Shown here in pieces: positions 1 to 7,401 of a DNA stretch of 64,000 nucleotides. A model generated the notes under the pieces. It searched no databases and was not told where the DNA came from. It saw only the letters and a list, made by a program, of their open reading frames with translations. Source of the stretch: an uncultured Clostridia bacterium (GTDB taxonomy: Bacteria; Bacillota; Clostridia; TANB77; CAG-508); assembly GCA_928721565.1 (NCBI GenBank), contig OV788638.1, positions 930,001 to 994,000 of the forward strand, given 5' to 3'. Positions within the stretch are counted from its first letter, which is position 1, and each line of letters starts with the position of its first letter. A program made the translations under genes and the position numbers.

Positions 1-554
1 ATTGTATCAGATGGCGGTTGTGAATTTATATATAATCGTAAAAGTGATACAAATTCTAAATATTCTCTTTCTATAATAAATTCATTAACAGATAAATCTA
101 CTAAATCTTCAATTAATTTTCTGTATTTATTAAGTCTAAAATTTATAAAACCAGATAATACTATGGAATTGTGAGTTGATATATATTCATAAAAAATATC
201 AAATAATAAAAGCTGTCGATTTGGAAAAGAAAACTCAGTAGAATCGCATAAATTTTCTTCACATAAGTTTAATATAGTACTAAATTCAGATTCTTCAAAA
301 TAAAAATAATTTGAATGCAATATTTGCTTTATTATATCTGTTTCGAAATAATCTATTACTAAATAAGATAAAATTGTTGCAAGTTTTGTATAAAAAAGTT
401 CTTTGTCTATTCCTGTATAATGTATTATTATGTTTTTGTAGTGTTTGAATTGCTTTTGGGAATAAAATGTATTTAACATATTAAAACTTGAAAATTCATT
501 TTGTAAATATTCTAATATATTTTTATTGTTTGTTTTTATACATAGTGAACTCAT
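1..554 (-). CDS. ytxC: YtxC-like sporulation protein, N-terminal part (partial)
   Basis: An open frame on the minus strand starts with ATG at 554, eight bases after an AGGAG ribosome binding site, and runs off the window at base 1 after about 184 residues. The stretch encoding FINFRLNKYRKLIEDLVDLS, followed by a glutamate-rich helix, resembles the central part of the YtxC family of Clostridia and Bacilli, which has about 280 residues. The family is annotated as putative sporulation protein and its biochemical role is unknown. No signal peptide or membrane segment is visible in this part. The assignment rests on recalled family similarity. The C-terminal third is outside the window. Confidence 0.65.
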   Translation of the reverse strand, partial: MSSLCIKTNNKNILEYLQNEFSSFNMLNTFYSQKQFKHYKNIIIHYTGIDKELFYTKLATILSYLVIDYFETDIIKQILHSNYFYFEESEFSTILNLCEENLCDSTEFSFPNRQLLLFDIFYEYISTHNSIVLSGFINFRLNKYRKLIEDLVDLSVNEFIIEREYLEFVSLLRLYINSQPPSDT

Positions 555-726
555 AAATAGCTCCTTCTTTGTTTTGTATAGTATTTGCTAAATTTAGAAT
601 TCTATACAATGTTAGAATATAATATTCTTAAAAATAAAAAAATGAAACTTGTTTATAATATAAATGACTAATAATAAATTTGTAGAAAAGTGTCGAAAAG
701 AACTAAAATAAATCAATGTGAAAATA

Positions 727-753
727 TTGACATATCACTAACTGTAGTATAAA
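727..753 (+). promoter_or_regulatory. Promoter of the toxin-antitoxin pair
   Basis: TTGACA at 727-732 and TATAAA at 748-753 are separated by 15 bases, slightly short of the ideal 17. The site lies 23 bases upstream of the antitoxin start. The -35 box is flanked by GTGA and TCAC, which could be an autoregulatory operator, but this is weak. Confidence 0.5.
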
Positions 754-775
754 ATTGTTATAAGGTGGTGAAAAA

Positions 776-934
776 ATGTTAAAATTAAATTCGTTTAATA
801 GTATAGTTACTACAAAAAAACTTAAAAAGGCTATTTCTAATGCAGAAGAAGATATAAAAAATAAAAAAGAAGGAACTTGGGAGGAGTTGATATCAGAATT
901 TGAACAAGAATACGGAATACAATTACAACGTTAA
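776..934 (+). CDS. Putative antitoxin of a ParE/RelE-type pair
   Basis: This is a 52-residue, lysine- and glutamate-rich protein starting with ATG after an AAGGTGGTG site. The C-terminal half (residues 30-50, with KEGTWEELISEF) looks like the helical toxin-binding tail common in short RelB/Phd-like antitoxins. It overlaps the start of a ParE/RelE-like toxin gene, the usual antitoxin-first order with translational coupling. No clear ribbon-helix-helix is visible, so the family cannot be named. By analogy it would neutralise the toxin and repress the shared promoter at 727-753. Because the toxin frame is broken, the antitoxin may now be an orphan. Confidence 0.5.
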   Translation: MLKLNSFNSIVTTKKLKKAISNAEEDIKNKKEGTWEELISEFEQEYGIQLQR

Positions 935-1225
935 ACAAGCAGAAGCATTTAAAAGGAAATTACGAAATATTTATGAGTATATATGCTACGAACTGGAAGA
1001 ACCCAATATTGCAATAAAGCTAATTAATTTAATAACTGAAAAGATAAATACTATAAAGCAGTTTCCGTTGGCGTTTGAAAAACTATTTTAAAAAAAAATT
1101 TAGAATATCGAAAATTTGTAGTCAAAAATTATGTTATAATCTATAGAGTTGATTTAGAAAATCGAGAAGTTTATATTTTAAATATTTATAATCAAAGAAA
1201 AAATAAAAGAAAATTATTTCAATAA
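900..1225 (+). pseudogene. ParE/RelE-type toxin, frameshifted
   Basis: The first frame opens at TTG 900 and encodes 63 residues typical of the N-terminal half of a ParE/RelE toxin (two helices, EEPNIAIKLINLI, then IKQFP), ending at TAA 1089-1091. Immediately downstream a different frame, from about 1085 to 1225, encodes the expected C-terminal half, with LEYRKFVVKNYVIIYRVD and VYILNIYNQR. Joined together they would give a toxin of about 107 residues. The break lies at a TTTT plus nine-A homopolymer (1086-1098). It could be a genuine inactivating indel, an assembly error in a homopolymer, or less likely a programmed -1 slip. A RelE-like toxin would cleave mRNA at the ribosome and a ParE-like one would poison gyrase; the sequence does not tell which. 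Confidence 0.6.
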
Positions 1226-1245
1226 TAATTTTCTTTTATTTTTTG
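1205..1245. terminator. Bidirectional terminator between toxin and branching enzyme
   Basis: A perfect 14-bp inverted repeat (1205-1218 and 1224-1237) with a 5-base loop is bordered by A-rich and T-rich sequence. It lies between the toxin frame and the convergent minus-strand gene ending at 1254, so it can end transcription from both sides. The last toxin codons are part of the left arm. Confidence 0.7.
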
Positions 1246-1253
1246 TACATATT

Positions 1254-2846
1254 TTATAATTTGTGATAAATATTATAATCAATATCAGGAAAAACACAAT
1301 CTTTAATTTGAATATCATTTAAGAAATCTTTATCAATTTTATTTTTCTTAATTTGATAATACAATTTTGTAAAACGGCCAATGTAAGTTTGAATACGTTT
1401 TTTTGCATAATCAACCATAGTACCATTAGTAATAATAAATAACCAACAACTAGTTTGAGCTAAAAGCAATTCACGAGCTGCCTGATTAAGAGCTTCTTTA
1501 ACAATTCCATCTTCAAGATTAGGATATGTAGTTGCAAGTTCAATCATCCTATCAGCAGCTTTATGTAAGTGACGATGAACATAATCATTAGTAGGATTTA
1601 ACCACACACCACTATAACCATTAGCACCCCAACTTGAACGACAAGGTGTACTAACTTGAATTTCTGGATATTTATCAATGTATTCAGAAGGAGTAATTAA
1701 TTCGAAATTGCACTCATCATAATAAATCTTTTTAAATAAGATGTATAACCAATAAGGACCTTCATACCACCAATGTCCATATAACTCAGCATCATAAGGA
1801 CATAAAATAATTGGCGGTTTGTCCATATAATCTGCAACATTGTTAATCTGGTCTGTACGAGAATTCATAAAATGACCAGCTTGTCTTTCGGCAGAATCAT
1901 GAGCCCATTGAACATCATAATAATCTTTTTGCTCTGTTTTACCTGTGATTCTATAATATTTAATTCCTGTATGGACACGAACACCATTGTGGGCAATATA
2001 AGGTTTAATGTAATCATAATCAGCTTCATATCCAATATCTCTATAAAATTCTCTATAATTAAAGTCTCCTGGGTAGCCATCAATTGAACTCCAAACTTGT
2101 TGAGAAGACTTCATATCACGACCGAAACAAACAAGTCCGCCAGGTGAAACAATAGGAGCACAAGTTCCATAAATAGGAGTAGGGTCTGCATATAAAATTC
2201 CATGAGATTCTACAATTGCATATTCAATTCCAAATTCTTTAAGGTATTTATCAGCTTCTGGAACATAGCCACATTCAGGTAACCAAATACCACGAGGTTT
2301 TTTTCCAAAGAATCTTTCATAAGTTTGAACACCAACAGCAATTTGAGCTCTAATAGCTTCTTCATTAACATATAAAATAGGAAAGTAACCATGTGTTGCA
2401 CCACATGTTATTATTTCTAGTACACCAATATCTTGAAAATGTTTGAATTGTTCAATAATATTACATTTCCAAACATCTCTAAAAAGATGTAAATCATTAG
2501 AATATCTATCATAATAGTAATAAGATAATCTATTAACTCTTTCATTATCTTTTGTTCTTTTAATTTCTTTTTCAGAAAGTTCTATCAAAGTTTCCAGATA
2601 ATGAATATATTTTTGTTGTAGTAACTTGTTATCAAACATAGAAAGTAAAGTAGGGGTTATAGACATTGTAATTCTAAAATTAACTCCTTCATCAACTAAT
2701 TTTTGATAATTTTGTAATAATGGTATATATGTTTCTGAAATTGCTTCATATAACCATGACTCTTCAAGATAATCATCACTTTCTGGATGATGAATAAATG
2801 GAAGATGTGCATGTAATACGAAACTTACATATCCTTTTTTTTGCAT
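1254..2846 (-). CDS. GH57 (DUF1957) 1,4-alpha-glucan branching enzyme
   Basis: This 530-residue protein is a family 57 glycoside hydrolase of the branching-enzyme type, which makes alpha-1,6 branches in glycogen-like glucans in the cytoplasm. The GH57 signatures are visible in order: HAHLPFIHHPE at residues 11-21, WLPECGY with the predicted nucleophile Glu191, and PYDAELYGHWWYEGPYW with the predicted acid/base Asp352. The C-terminal helical DUF1957 region follows, and the length matches characterised homologues of about 530-560 residues. ATG 2846 is preceded by an AAAAAGGAG site. The DUF4912 gene just upstream on the same strand is a frequent neighbour of this family in Clostridia. A repeat element and a terminator separate the two, so they may not share a transcript. 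Confidence 0.88.
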   Translation of the reverse strand: MQKKGYVSFVLHAHLPFIHHPESDDYLEESWLYEAISETYIPLLQNYQKLVDEGVNFRITMSITPTLLSMFDNKLLQQKYIHYLETLIELSEKEIKRTKDNERVNRLSYYYYDRYSNDLHLFRDVWKCNIIEQFKHFQDIGVLEIITCGATHGYFPILYVNEEAIRAQIAVGVQTYERFFGKKPRGIWLPECGYVPEADKYLKEFGIEYAIVESHGILYADPTPIYGTCAPIVSPGGLVCFGRDMKSSQQVWSSIDGYPGDFNYREFYRDIGYEADYDYIKPYIAHNGVRVHTGIKYYRITGKTEQKDYYDVQWAHDSAERQAGHFMNSRTDQINNVADYMDKPPIILCPYDAELYGHWWYEGPYWLYILFKKIYYDECNFELITPSEYIDKYPEIQVSTPCRSSWGANGYSGVWLNPTNDYVHRHLHKAADRMIELATTYPNLEDGIVKEALNQAARELLLAQTSCWLFIITNGTMVDYAKKRIQTYIGRFTKLYYQIKKNKIDKDFLNDIQIKDCVFPDIDYNIYHKL

Positions 2847-2886
2847 TTTTTTTCTCCTTTTTGGCTTTTAATAGTTTTGAACATTT

Positions 2887-2938
2887 TGTTCATTTGGGAC
2901 CGGTTCTTGAATGAACACCTCATTTGGGACCAGTTCTG
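2887..2938. repeat. ACCGGT-core palindromic element (one full, one partial copy)
   Basis: The full copy at 2887-2917 has arms TGTTCATT and AATGAACA around GGGACCGGTTCTT. A partial copy with GGGACCAGTTCT follows at 2921-2938. This is one member of the intergenic repeat family seen at several sites in this window. Confidence 0.7.
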
Positions 2939-2959
2939 TTTTTGGTATTTTTTTATGTA

Positions 2960-2990
2960 ATAAAAGTCGTAGGCAAGTTTTCCTACGACA
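2960..2990 (-). terminator. Terminator of the DUF4912 gene
   Basis: On the minus strand GTCGTAGG and CCTACGAC pair across an 8-base loop and are followed by TTTTATT. It lies directly after the stop codon of the DUF4912 gene. Confidence 0.75.
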
Positions 2991-2997
2991 ATTGTCT

Positions 2998-3909
2998 TTA
3001 AATAAATCTTGATGACATACTTCCTGATGATGGATTTCCACCAGAAGATGGGTTATTTGTAACTTTGTCAAATAGTGAAATATCATTAGTTTGATAAATA
3101 CCAGAATACATAACTTTTAGTAAATCTTCACTAATGTAAGGAATATTCTGGACTTTTTTAATTGCAGGTAAATGTCTGATTATTTCAAATAATGAAATTG
3201 ATTTTTCATTATTATTTTTTACATTTCTAACTTTTATTGTATTATTTTCGTTTGTACTAAATAATACATGATCATTAGGTGACTCAATTTCATTTGATGT
3301 TGATACATATATATAATCTGTATTAATTTTTTCCTCAATTTCTTTTGTTATTTCTGTATTAGAATAATTAGGGCGTCTACCAAGTTCAACCCTATAATCA
3401 CACTTGCTATCATTTATATGTAAATACCAACTATTTGCAAAATCATTTATTGGAATTTCAAAACTATAATGCATAGTATCATTATGAATTATTAATACAG
3501 GTCTTGTTATATTGAAGAAATTTTCGCCATATTGTTTTATATAATTTTCTCTATCTTCATCTGATATATCCCAATAAACAAATAAAGTATTAGGGGTTTG
3601 ATAAAGAATTTTTACAATTGTTTCATTATATCTATATGGTAAATCATAAGATTCTATAATTTCAGCAACCTTTTTAGTAGCAACTTTTGATTTTTTTGTT
3701 GTAGTTTTTTTATTTGTAACTTTTTTTGCAGTAACTTTTCTTGTAGCAGTTTTCTTACTTTTTGACACTGCTTTTTTTGCTGTAGTCTTTTTTGTTGCAA
3801 CTTTTTTTGCAGAAGTTTTTTGGGCTGTCTTTGATTTACTTGTATTTGTTTTTTTTGAAGTCTTTTTATTTATTTTATCTTCAGTTATTTCTTTTGTTTT
3901 TGATGGCAT
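2998..3909 (-). CDS. DUF4912 protein with a histone-like Lys/Thr/Ala-rich N terminus
   Basis: This is a 303-residue protein. Residues 1 to about 80 are a low-complexity basic tail built from Lys, Thr, Ala and Ser, like the tails of histone H1-type proteins. From about residue 88 a folded DUF4912 domain begins, recognisable by LYQTPNTLFVYWDISDEDR and a later YRVELGRRPN segment. The domain's function is unknown. Its genes commonly sit beside DUF1957 glucan branching enzymes, as here, so a link with storage glucan is plausible but inferred. The basic tail could bind nucleic acid or an acidic polymer. The start at 3909 is supported by an AGGAGGAGAAAA site. There is no signal peptide, so it should be cytoplasmic. 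Confidence 0.75.
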   Translation of the reverse strand: MPSKTKEITEDKINKKTSKKTNTSKSKTAQKTSAKKVATKKTTAKKAVSKSKKTATRKVTAKKVTNKKTTTKKSKVATKKVAEIIESYDLPYRYNETIVKILYQTPNTLFVYWDISDEDRENYIKQYGENFFNITRPVLIIHNDTMHYSFEIPINDFANSWYLHINDSKCDYRVELGRRPNYSNTEITKEIEEKINTDYIYVSTSNEIESPNDHVLFSTNENNTIKVRNVKNNNEKSISLFEIIRHLPAIKKVQNIPYISEDLLKVMYSGIYQTNDISLFDKVTNNPSSGGNPSSGSMSSRFI

Positions 3910-4058
3910 TTTTTCTCCTCCTATGTAAAAGACATTATTTTCTATATACTATAACAAAATAAAAATAAATTCAAGGAAAATCATAAAAAAAGTAAAAAAT
4001 ATTTTTTGTAAATTATATTGATATAAAAAAAGAATTAATATAAAATAATAACAAAGAT

Positions 4059-4186
4059 GTGTCAAGAGAGAACCGGTCCCTAACGAACACTGTTCAAGAG
4101 AGAACCGGTCCCTAATGAATACTGTTCAAGAGAGAACCGGTCCCTAATGAACACTGTTCAAGAGAGAACCGGTCCATAATGAACAT
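4059..4186. repeat. Tandem array of four 32-bp ACCGGT-type units
   Basis: Four contiguous copies repeat with an exact period of 32 bases: the motif CAAGAGAGAACCGGTCC starts at 4063, 4095, 4127 and 4159. Copies differ at only one or two bases each. Every unit is bordered by TGTTCA and TGAACA arms that can pair across the core. There are no unique spacers, so this is not a CRISPR array. It lies immediately upstream of the promoter of the first export island. Together with that promoter and an AT-rich stretch it fills the 3910-4284 gap between genes. Confidence 0.9.
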
Positions 4187-4208
4187 GGTAAATATGAAAA
4201 AAATGCTA

Positions 4209-4237
4209 TTGACAAAGAAAAATAAATAGTATATATA
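4209..4237 (+). promoter_or_regulatory. Promoter of the first export island
   Basis: TTGACA at 4209-4214, a 17-base spacer and TATATA at 4232-4237 lie 47 bases upstream of the first gene of the island and 22 bases after the 32-bp repeat array. Confidence 0.65.
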
Positions 4238-4284
4238 AATGTTGTGAAAGATGTAAAATTATATAAATATAGGGGGTGAAAATA

Positions 4285-4806
4285 ATGAGTAAAAATACAA
4301 AAACAATAGTAGGTTTAGTATTGCTAATTGCAGTATTATTAGTAGCTGTTGGATATGCAGTAATAACAAATAGAACATTAAATATAACAGGAGATGCAAA
4401 AGCTACTACAAACAGCCAAAACTTTACAGTTAGATTTACAGGAACACCAGAAGTTTCTGATGCAAGTAAAGTAACTGCTAAAATAAGTGAACAAGATGAA
4501 TTAGCTGCTACAATAAATGTTTCAGGATTAACAGCAAAAGGAGATGAAGCAACAGCAACATATACAATAGAAAATACTAGTAAAGATTTATCTGCTGAAT
4601 TAACAGCTAATGTATCTAAAAATACAAATACAGAATATTTTGATGTAAAATATAATATTGCAGAACCTAGCACACTAGAACATGGAGCAACAACAACTAT
4701 AACAGTTACTGTAACATTAATAAAAACACCAATAGATACTAACCCAACATCAGATATAGGCATAACAATAACTGCAAACCCACAACAACCATCAATAGGT
4801 GCGTAG
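4285..4806 (+). CDS. Small exported protein with SipW-type signal peptide
   Basis: A 173-residue protein has a SipW-type leader: a short basic start, a hydrophobic stretch to about residue 30 with VGYAVITNRTLNITGDAKA, and then a beta-rich domain dominated by Thr, Ala and Ser. The GYA(V)IT-N-TLNITG pattern is typical of substrates processed by ER-type signal peptidases such as Bacillus SipW (TasA/camelysin-like exported proteins). No enzyme motif, cysteine or LPXTG anchor is present, so a structural surface role is likely. An in-frame GTG at 4276 is part of the AGGGGGTG ribosome binding site, so ATG 4285 is the better start. The next gene encodes the matching signal peptidase. Confidence 0.75.
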   Translation: MSKNTKTIVGLVLLIAVLLVAVGYAVITNRTLNITGDAKATTNSQNFTVRFTGTPEVSDASKVTAKISEQDELAATINVSGLTAKGDEATATYTIENTSKDLSAELTANVSKNTNTEYFDVKYNIAEPSTLEHGATTTITVTVTLIKTPIDTNPTSDIGITITANPQQPSIGA

Positions 4807-4851
4807 TTAGTATAAAATAAAAAGAAAAACAAAAGTCAAAAGGAGGAGAAA

Positions 4852-5991
4852 ATGAATAGTGAAAAATTAAGATTATATATAATAGAATTTACACTAGTAA
4901 TATTCTTCCTTTTGGCATTAATATTTAACAATATAATAACACGACAAGTAATAGCAATAGTATTATTAGTGTTTATGGTATTAAGTGTAAAACTAATAAA
5001 AAATGATAAATTAAATTTAACCAATAGTAAACAAATTATAATTCTATTAAGTGCAATAGGAATAATATATGTAGCTTTATTGTATATACTAGGAGTATTT
5101 ACAGAGTTTTATAGCTCGCCAATAAAACTAAGTATATGGTCAATATTAAACTATATAATACCATATATAGTAATAATAGTATCGGCAGAAATAATTAGAA
5201 AAGCAGTACTATTAAAAGTAAAAGGAGAAAAATGGTCAAAAATAATAATAACAATAGCAATGGTGATGCTAGACGTTATTGTGACTACCAATATTTATAA
5301 TTTAAGATCTGTAAATGATTACTTTACATTAGTAACATTTGTTATATTTGCATCAATAGCTAATAATTTATTATTTAATTATATAATAATACAATATAGA
5401 AATGAAAAGGCAATAATAGGATATAGATTAATTACAACACTATATTCATATATATTTCCAATAACACCCAATATTTACATATTTTTAGAATCGATAATAA
5501 AAATGGTAATTCCTTATATAATATTTATAATATTAGAAAATATATATTCTAAAAAAACAAATGTAATTACAGTAGAAAACAAAAGGAAACAAATAATATC
5601 AACAATTATAGTAATAATAGGGGTGTTAATAGTTATAATGCTTGTAAGCTGTAAATTTTGGTATGGAGTATTAGTAATAGGATCAGGAAGTATGACAGGG
5701 ACAATTGATAAAGGAGATATTGTTTTTTACAAAAAATATAGCCAAAACGAAGAAATAAAAACAGGGGATATCATAGTTTTTGCAAAAGACGATTTGAAAA
5801 TTGTACATAGAGTAATAGATCAAAGACTGATGGGAGAAGAAACAAGATATTATACAAAAGGTGATGCAAATCAACAAGAAGATGATGGATATACCGAGAG
5901 AAAGAATATATTTGGAAAAGTAAAAGCCAAGATTCCTTATATTGGATATTTAACATTATGGATAAATGATTTAATAGGAGGGAAAAATTAA
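4852..5991 (+). CDS. ER-type signal peptidase I with N-terminal multi-pass membrane domain
   Basis: This 379-residue protein has two parts. Residues 1 to about 245 form roughly six to eight hydrophobic segments. The C-terminal 130 residues are an S26B signal peptidase: GSGSMTGTIDKGDIVF with the nucleophile Ser280, IVHRV with the general base His319, and TKGDANQQEDDGY. The Ser/His dyad, instead of Ser/Lys, marks the SipW/ER type, which cleaves the leaders of TasA-like proteins. The membrane extension is unusual, because SipW itself has about 190 residues. It starts 45 bases after its presumed substrate gene with an AAAGGAGGAG site and abuts the DUF5305-like gene. Confidence 0.82.
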   Translation: MNSEKLRLYIIEFTLVIFFLLALIFNNIITRQVIAIVLLVFMVLSVKLIKNDKLNLTNSKQIIILLSAIGIIYVALLYILGVFTEFYSSPIKLSIWSILNYIIPYIVIIVSAEIIRKAVLLKVKGEKWSKIIITIAMVMLDVIVTTNIYNLRSVNDYFTLVTFVIFASIANNLLFNYIIIQYRNEKAIIGYRLITTLYSYIFPITPNIYIFLESIIKMVIPYIIFIILENIYSKKTNVITVENKRKQIISTIIVIIGVLIVIMLVSCKFWYGVLVIGSGSMTGTIDKGDIVFYKKYSQNEEIKTGDIIVFAKDDLKIVHRVIDQRLMGEETRYYTKGDANQQEDDGYTERKNIFGKVKAKIPYIGYLTLWINDLIGGKN

Positions 5992-7110
5992 ATGAGTGAG
6001 AAAATTGAAAATAATGCAATAATACATCAAAGAAAAAGAAGAAAGCATAAGATAAAATTGTTAACTATAAGCTTATGCTTAATGATAATTGGAGCTGTGA
6101 CAATATATGGCTATTTTAAGCTAACAAAAAATGAGTATAATAATTACACAGAAAAGGCATCTGTAAATTATAAAGCAAATTTAAAAGAAAATGAGTTTTA
6201 TCAAACTGATTATTTAGATGAAAATAGTACAGTTATAGCTAGTCTAATAAAAAATATTGATGTAGATTTTAAATATAATTTAGATTTAAAACAACAACAG
6301 GATTATAATTATAGTTATAAAATAATTGCAAGAACAAATGTAAAAGAAAGTAAAAAAACAAACTCAATATATGAAACATCAGAAGAATTAATAAATAAAG
6401 ATGTACAAGAATCAAATTCAAAGAAACTTGAAATTGCTGAAAATCTTACAATTGATTATAATGAATATAACGAGAAAATGAACAAATTTGTAAGCCTATA
6501 TAATCTTGACAATATAACAAGTGAATTAGAATTAGATATGTATGTATATGTTACAAACAAATATGATGGAACTCAAATAAATAAAGAAAGCAAAGTAATG
6601 ACATTAAATATACCATTAACAACTAAAACAGTTGATATCAGTATAAGTTCAAATGTAGTACAAGATGAGGGAAAAATTCTAAGTAAAAAAAGTGAAGTTG
6701 AAAACATCGAATATGTTTTATGGATTGGAATTGCTATAGTAGTTACAGGAGTTATTATATTAATTATGTTTATAAAATATGTTTTTGATACTAGAAGTGC
6801 AGAGACAATGTATGCACAAGAATTGAAACAAATATTGTTTAATTATAAGACATATATACAAGAGGCAAAGAGTGAGATAAATGAACAAAACTATAATATA
6901 ATACAGATAAATACATTTAATGAAATATTAGGTTTAAGAGATACACTACAAGCACCAATACTAATGTATACAGAAGAAAATGAAGAAAGAACTAAATTTA
7001 TGATAATAAGTGAAGGAATATTATATGTATATGTTCTGGGATCTAAAGAAATAAGAAATGAATTAAGAGCAAGACACGCTGCTCTTAAGGCTAAAAAAAA
7101 GAACAAGTAA
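5992..7110 (+). CDS. DUF5305-like membrane protein
   Basis: The 372-residue protein has a basic N terminus, one transmembrane helix at about 21-41, a long extracellular beta-rich region (about 45-240), a second helix at about 243-265 and a cytoplasmic tail of about 100 residues ending in a lysine cluster. The YTEKASVNYKANLKENEFYQ opening of the outer domain and VDFKYNLDL further on match what I recall of DUF5305, a family often encoded beside ER-type signal peptidases in archaea and Firmicutes. Its function is unknown. The ATG follows the peptidase stop codon directly, with a GGAGGG site inside the upstream gene, so the two are translationally coupled. Confidence 0.65.
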   Translation: MSEKIENNAIIHQRKRRKHKIKLLTISLCLMIIGAVTIYGYFKLTKNEYNNYTEKASVNYKANLKENEFYQTDYLDENSTVIASLIKNIDVDFKYNLDLKQQQDYNYSYKIIARTNVKESKKTNSIYETSEELINKDVQESNSKKLEIAENLTIDYNEYNEKMNKFVSLYNLDNITSELELDMYVYVTNKYDGTQINKESKVMTLNIPLTTKTVDISISSNVVQDEGKILSKKSEVENIEYVLWIGIAIVVTGVIILIMFIKYVFDTRSAETMYAQELKQILFNYKTYIQEAKSEINEQNYNIIQINTFNEILGLRDTLQAPILMYTEENEERTKFMIISEGILYVYVLGSKEIRNELRARHAALKAKKKNK

Positions 7111-7140
7111 GAACTGGGACTTAAATAACCAGTTCTTATT
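7109..7140 (+). terminator. Terminator after the DUF5305-like gene
   Basis: AAGAACTGG and CCAGTTCTT pair across an 11-base loop and are followed by TATT. The hairpin starts at the stop codon of the upstream gene. Confidence 0.6.
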
Positions 7141-7145
7141 CATAT

Positions 7146-7257
7146 TTTGCACATTTGGGACCAGTTCATTAGGGACCGGTTCTTAAATGTGCAAATGTTC
7201 AAAAGAGAACCGGTCCCAAACGAACATTGTTCAAGAGAGAACCGGTCCTCAATGAAC
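7146..7257. repeat. Three ACCGGT-type elements upstream of the BspA-like gene
   Basis: At 7146-7195, arms TTTGCACATTT and AAATGTGCAAA enclose two cores (GGGACCAGTTC and GGGACCGGTTC). At about 7198-7257 follow two units of the AGAGAACCGGTCC type with GTTCA and TGAAC/CGAAC borders, like the 4059-4186 array. Together they fill the space between the terminator and the ribosome binding site of the BspA-like gene. Confidence 0.75.
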
Positions 7258-7272
7258 AAGGAACAAAAAAAC

Positions 7273-7372
<100 letters not shown>

Positions 7373-7401
7373 AGAGAAGAAAAACAGTTGATAAAAATAG
7401 A

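Noticed and set aside
1086..1100. Programmed -1 frameshift site in the toxin gene
   Set aside because: The TTTTA9 run lacks a proper X-XXY-YYZ heptamer in the reading frame before the stop, so an ordinary indel or an assembly error is simpler.
4059..4186. Possible CRISPR array because of four regular 32-bp repeats
   Set aside because: The units are contiguous with no unique spacers, and no cas gene is in the window. It is a tandem repeat of the ACCGGT element.
4206..4832. Long minus-strand frame of 208 residues opposite the small exported protein
   Set aside because: It is antisense to a gene with clear signal peptide and ribosome binding site, and covers the plus-strand promoter. A shadow frame of AT-rich coding DNA.
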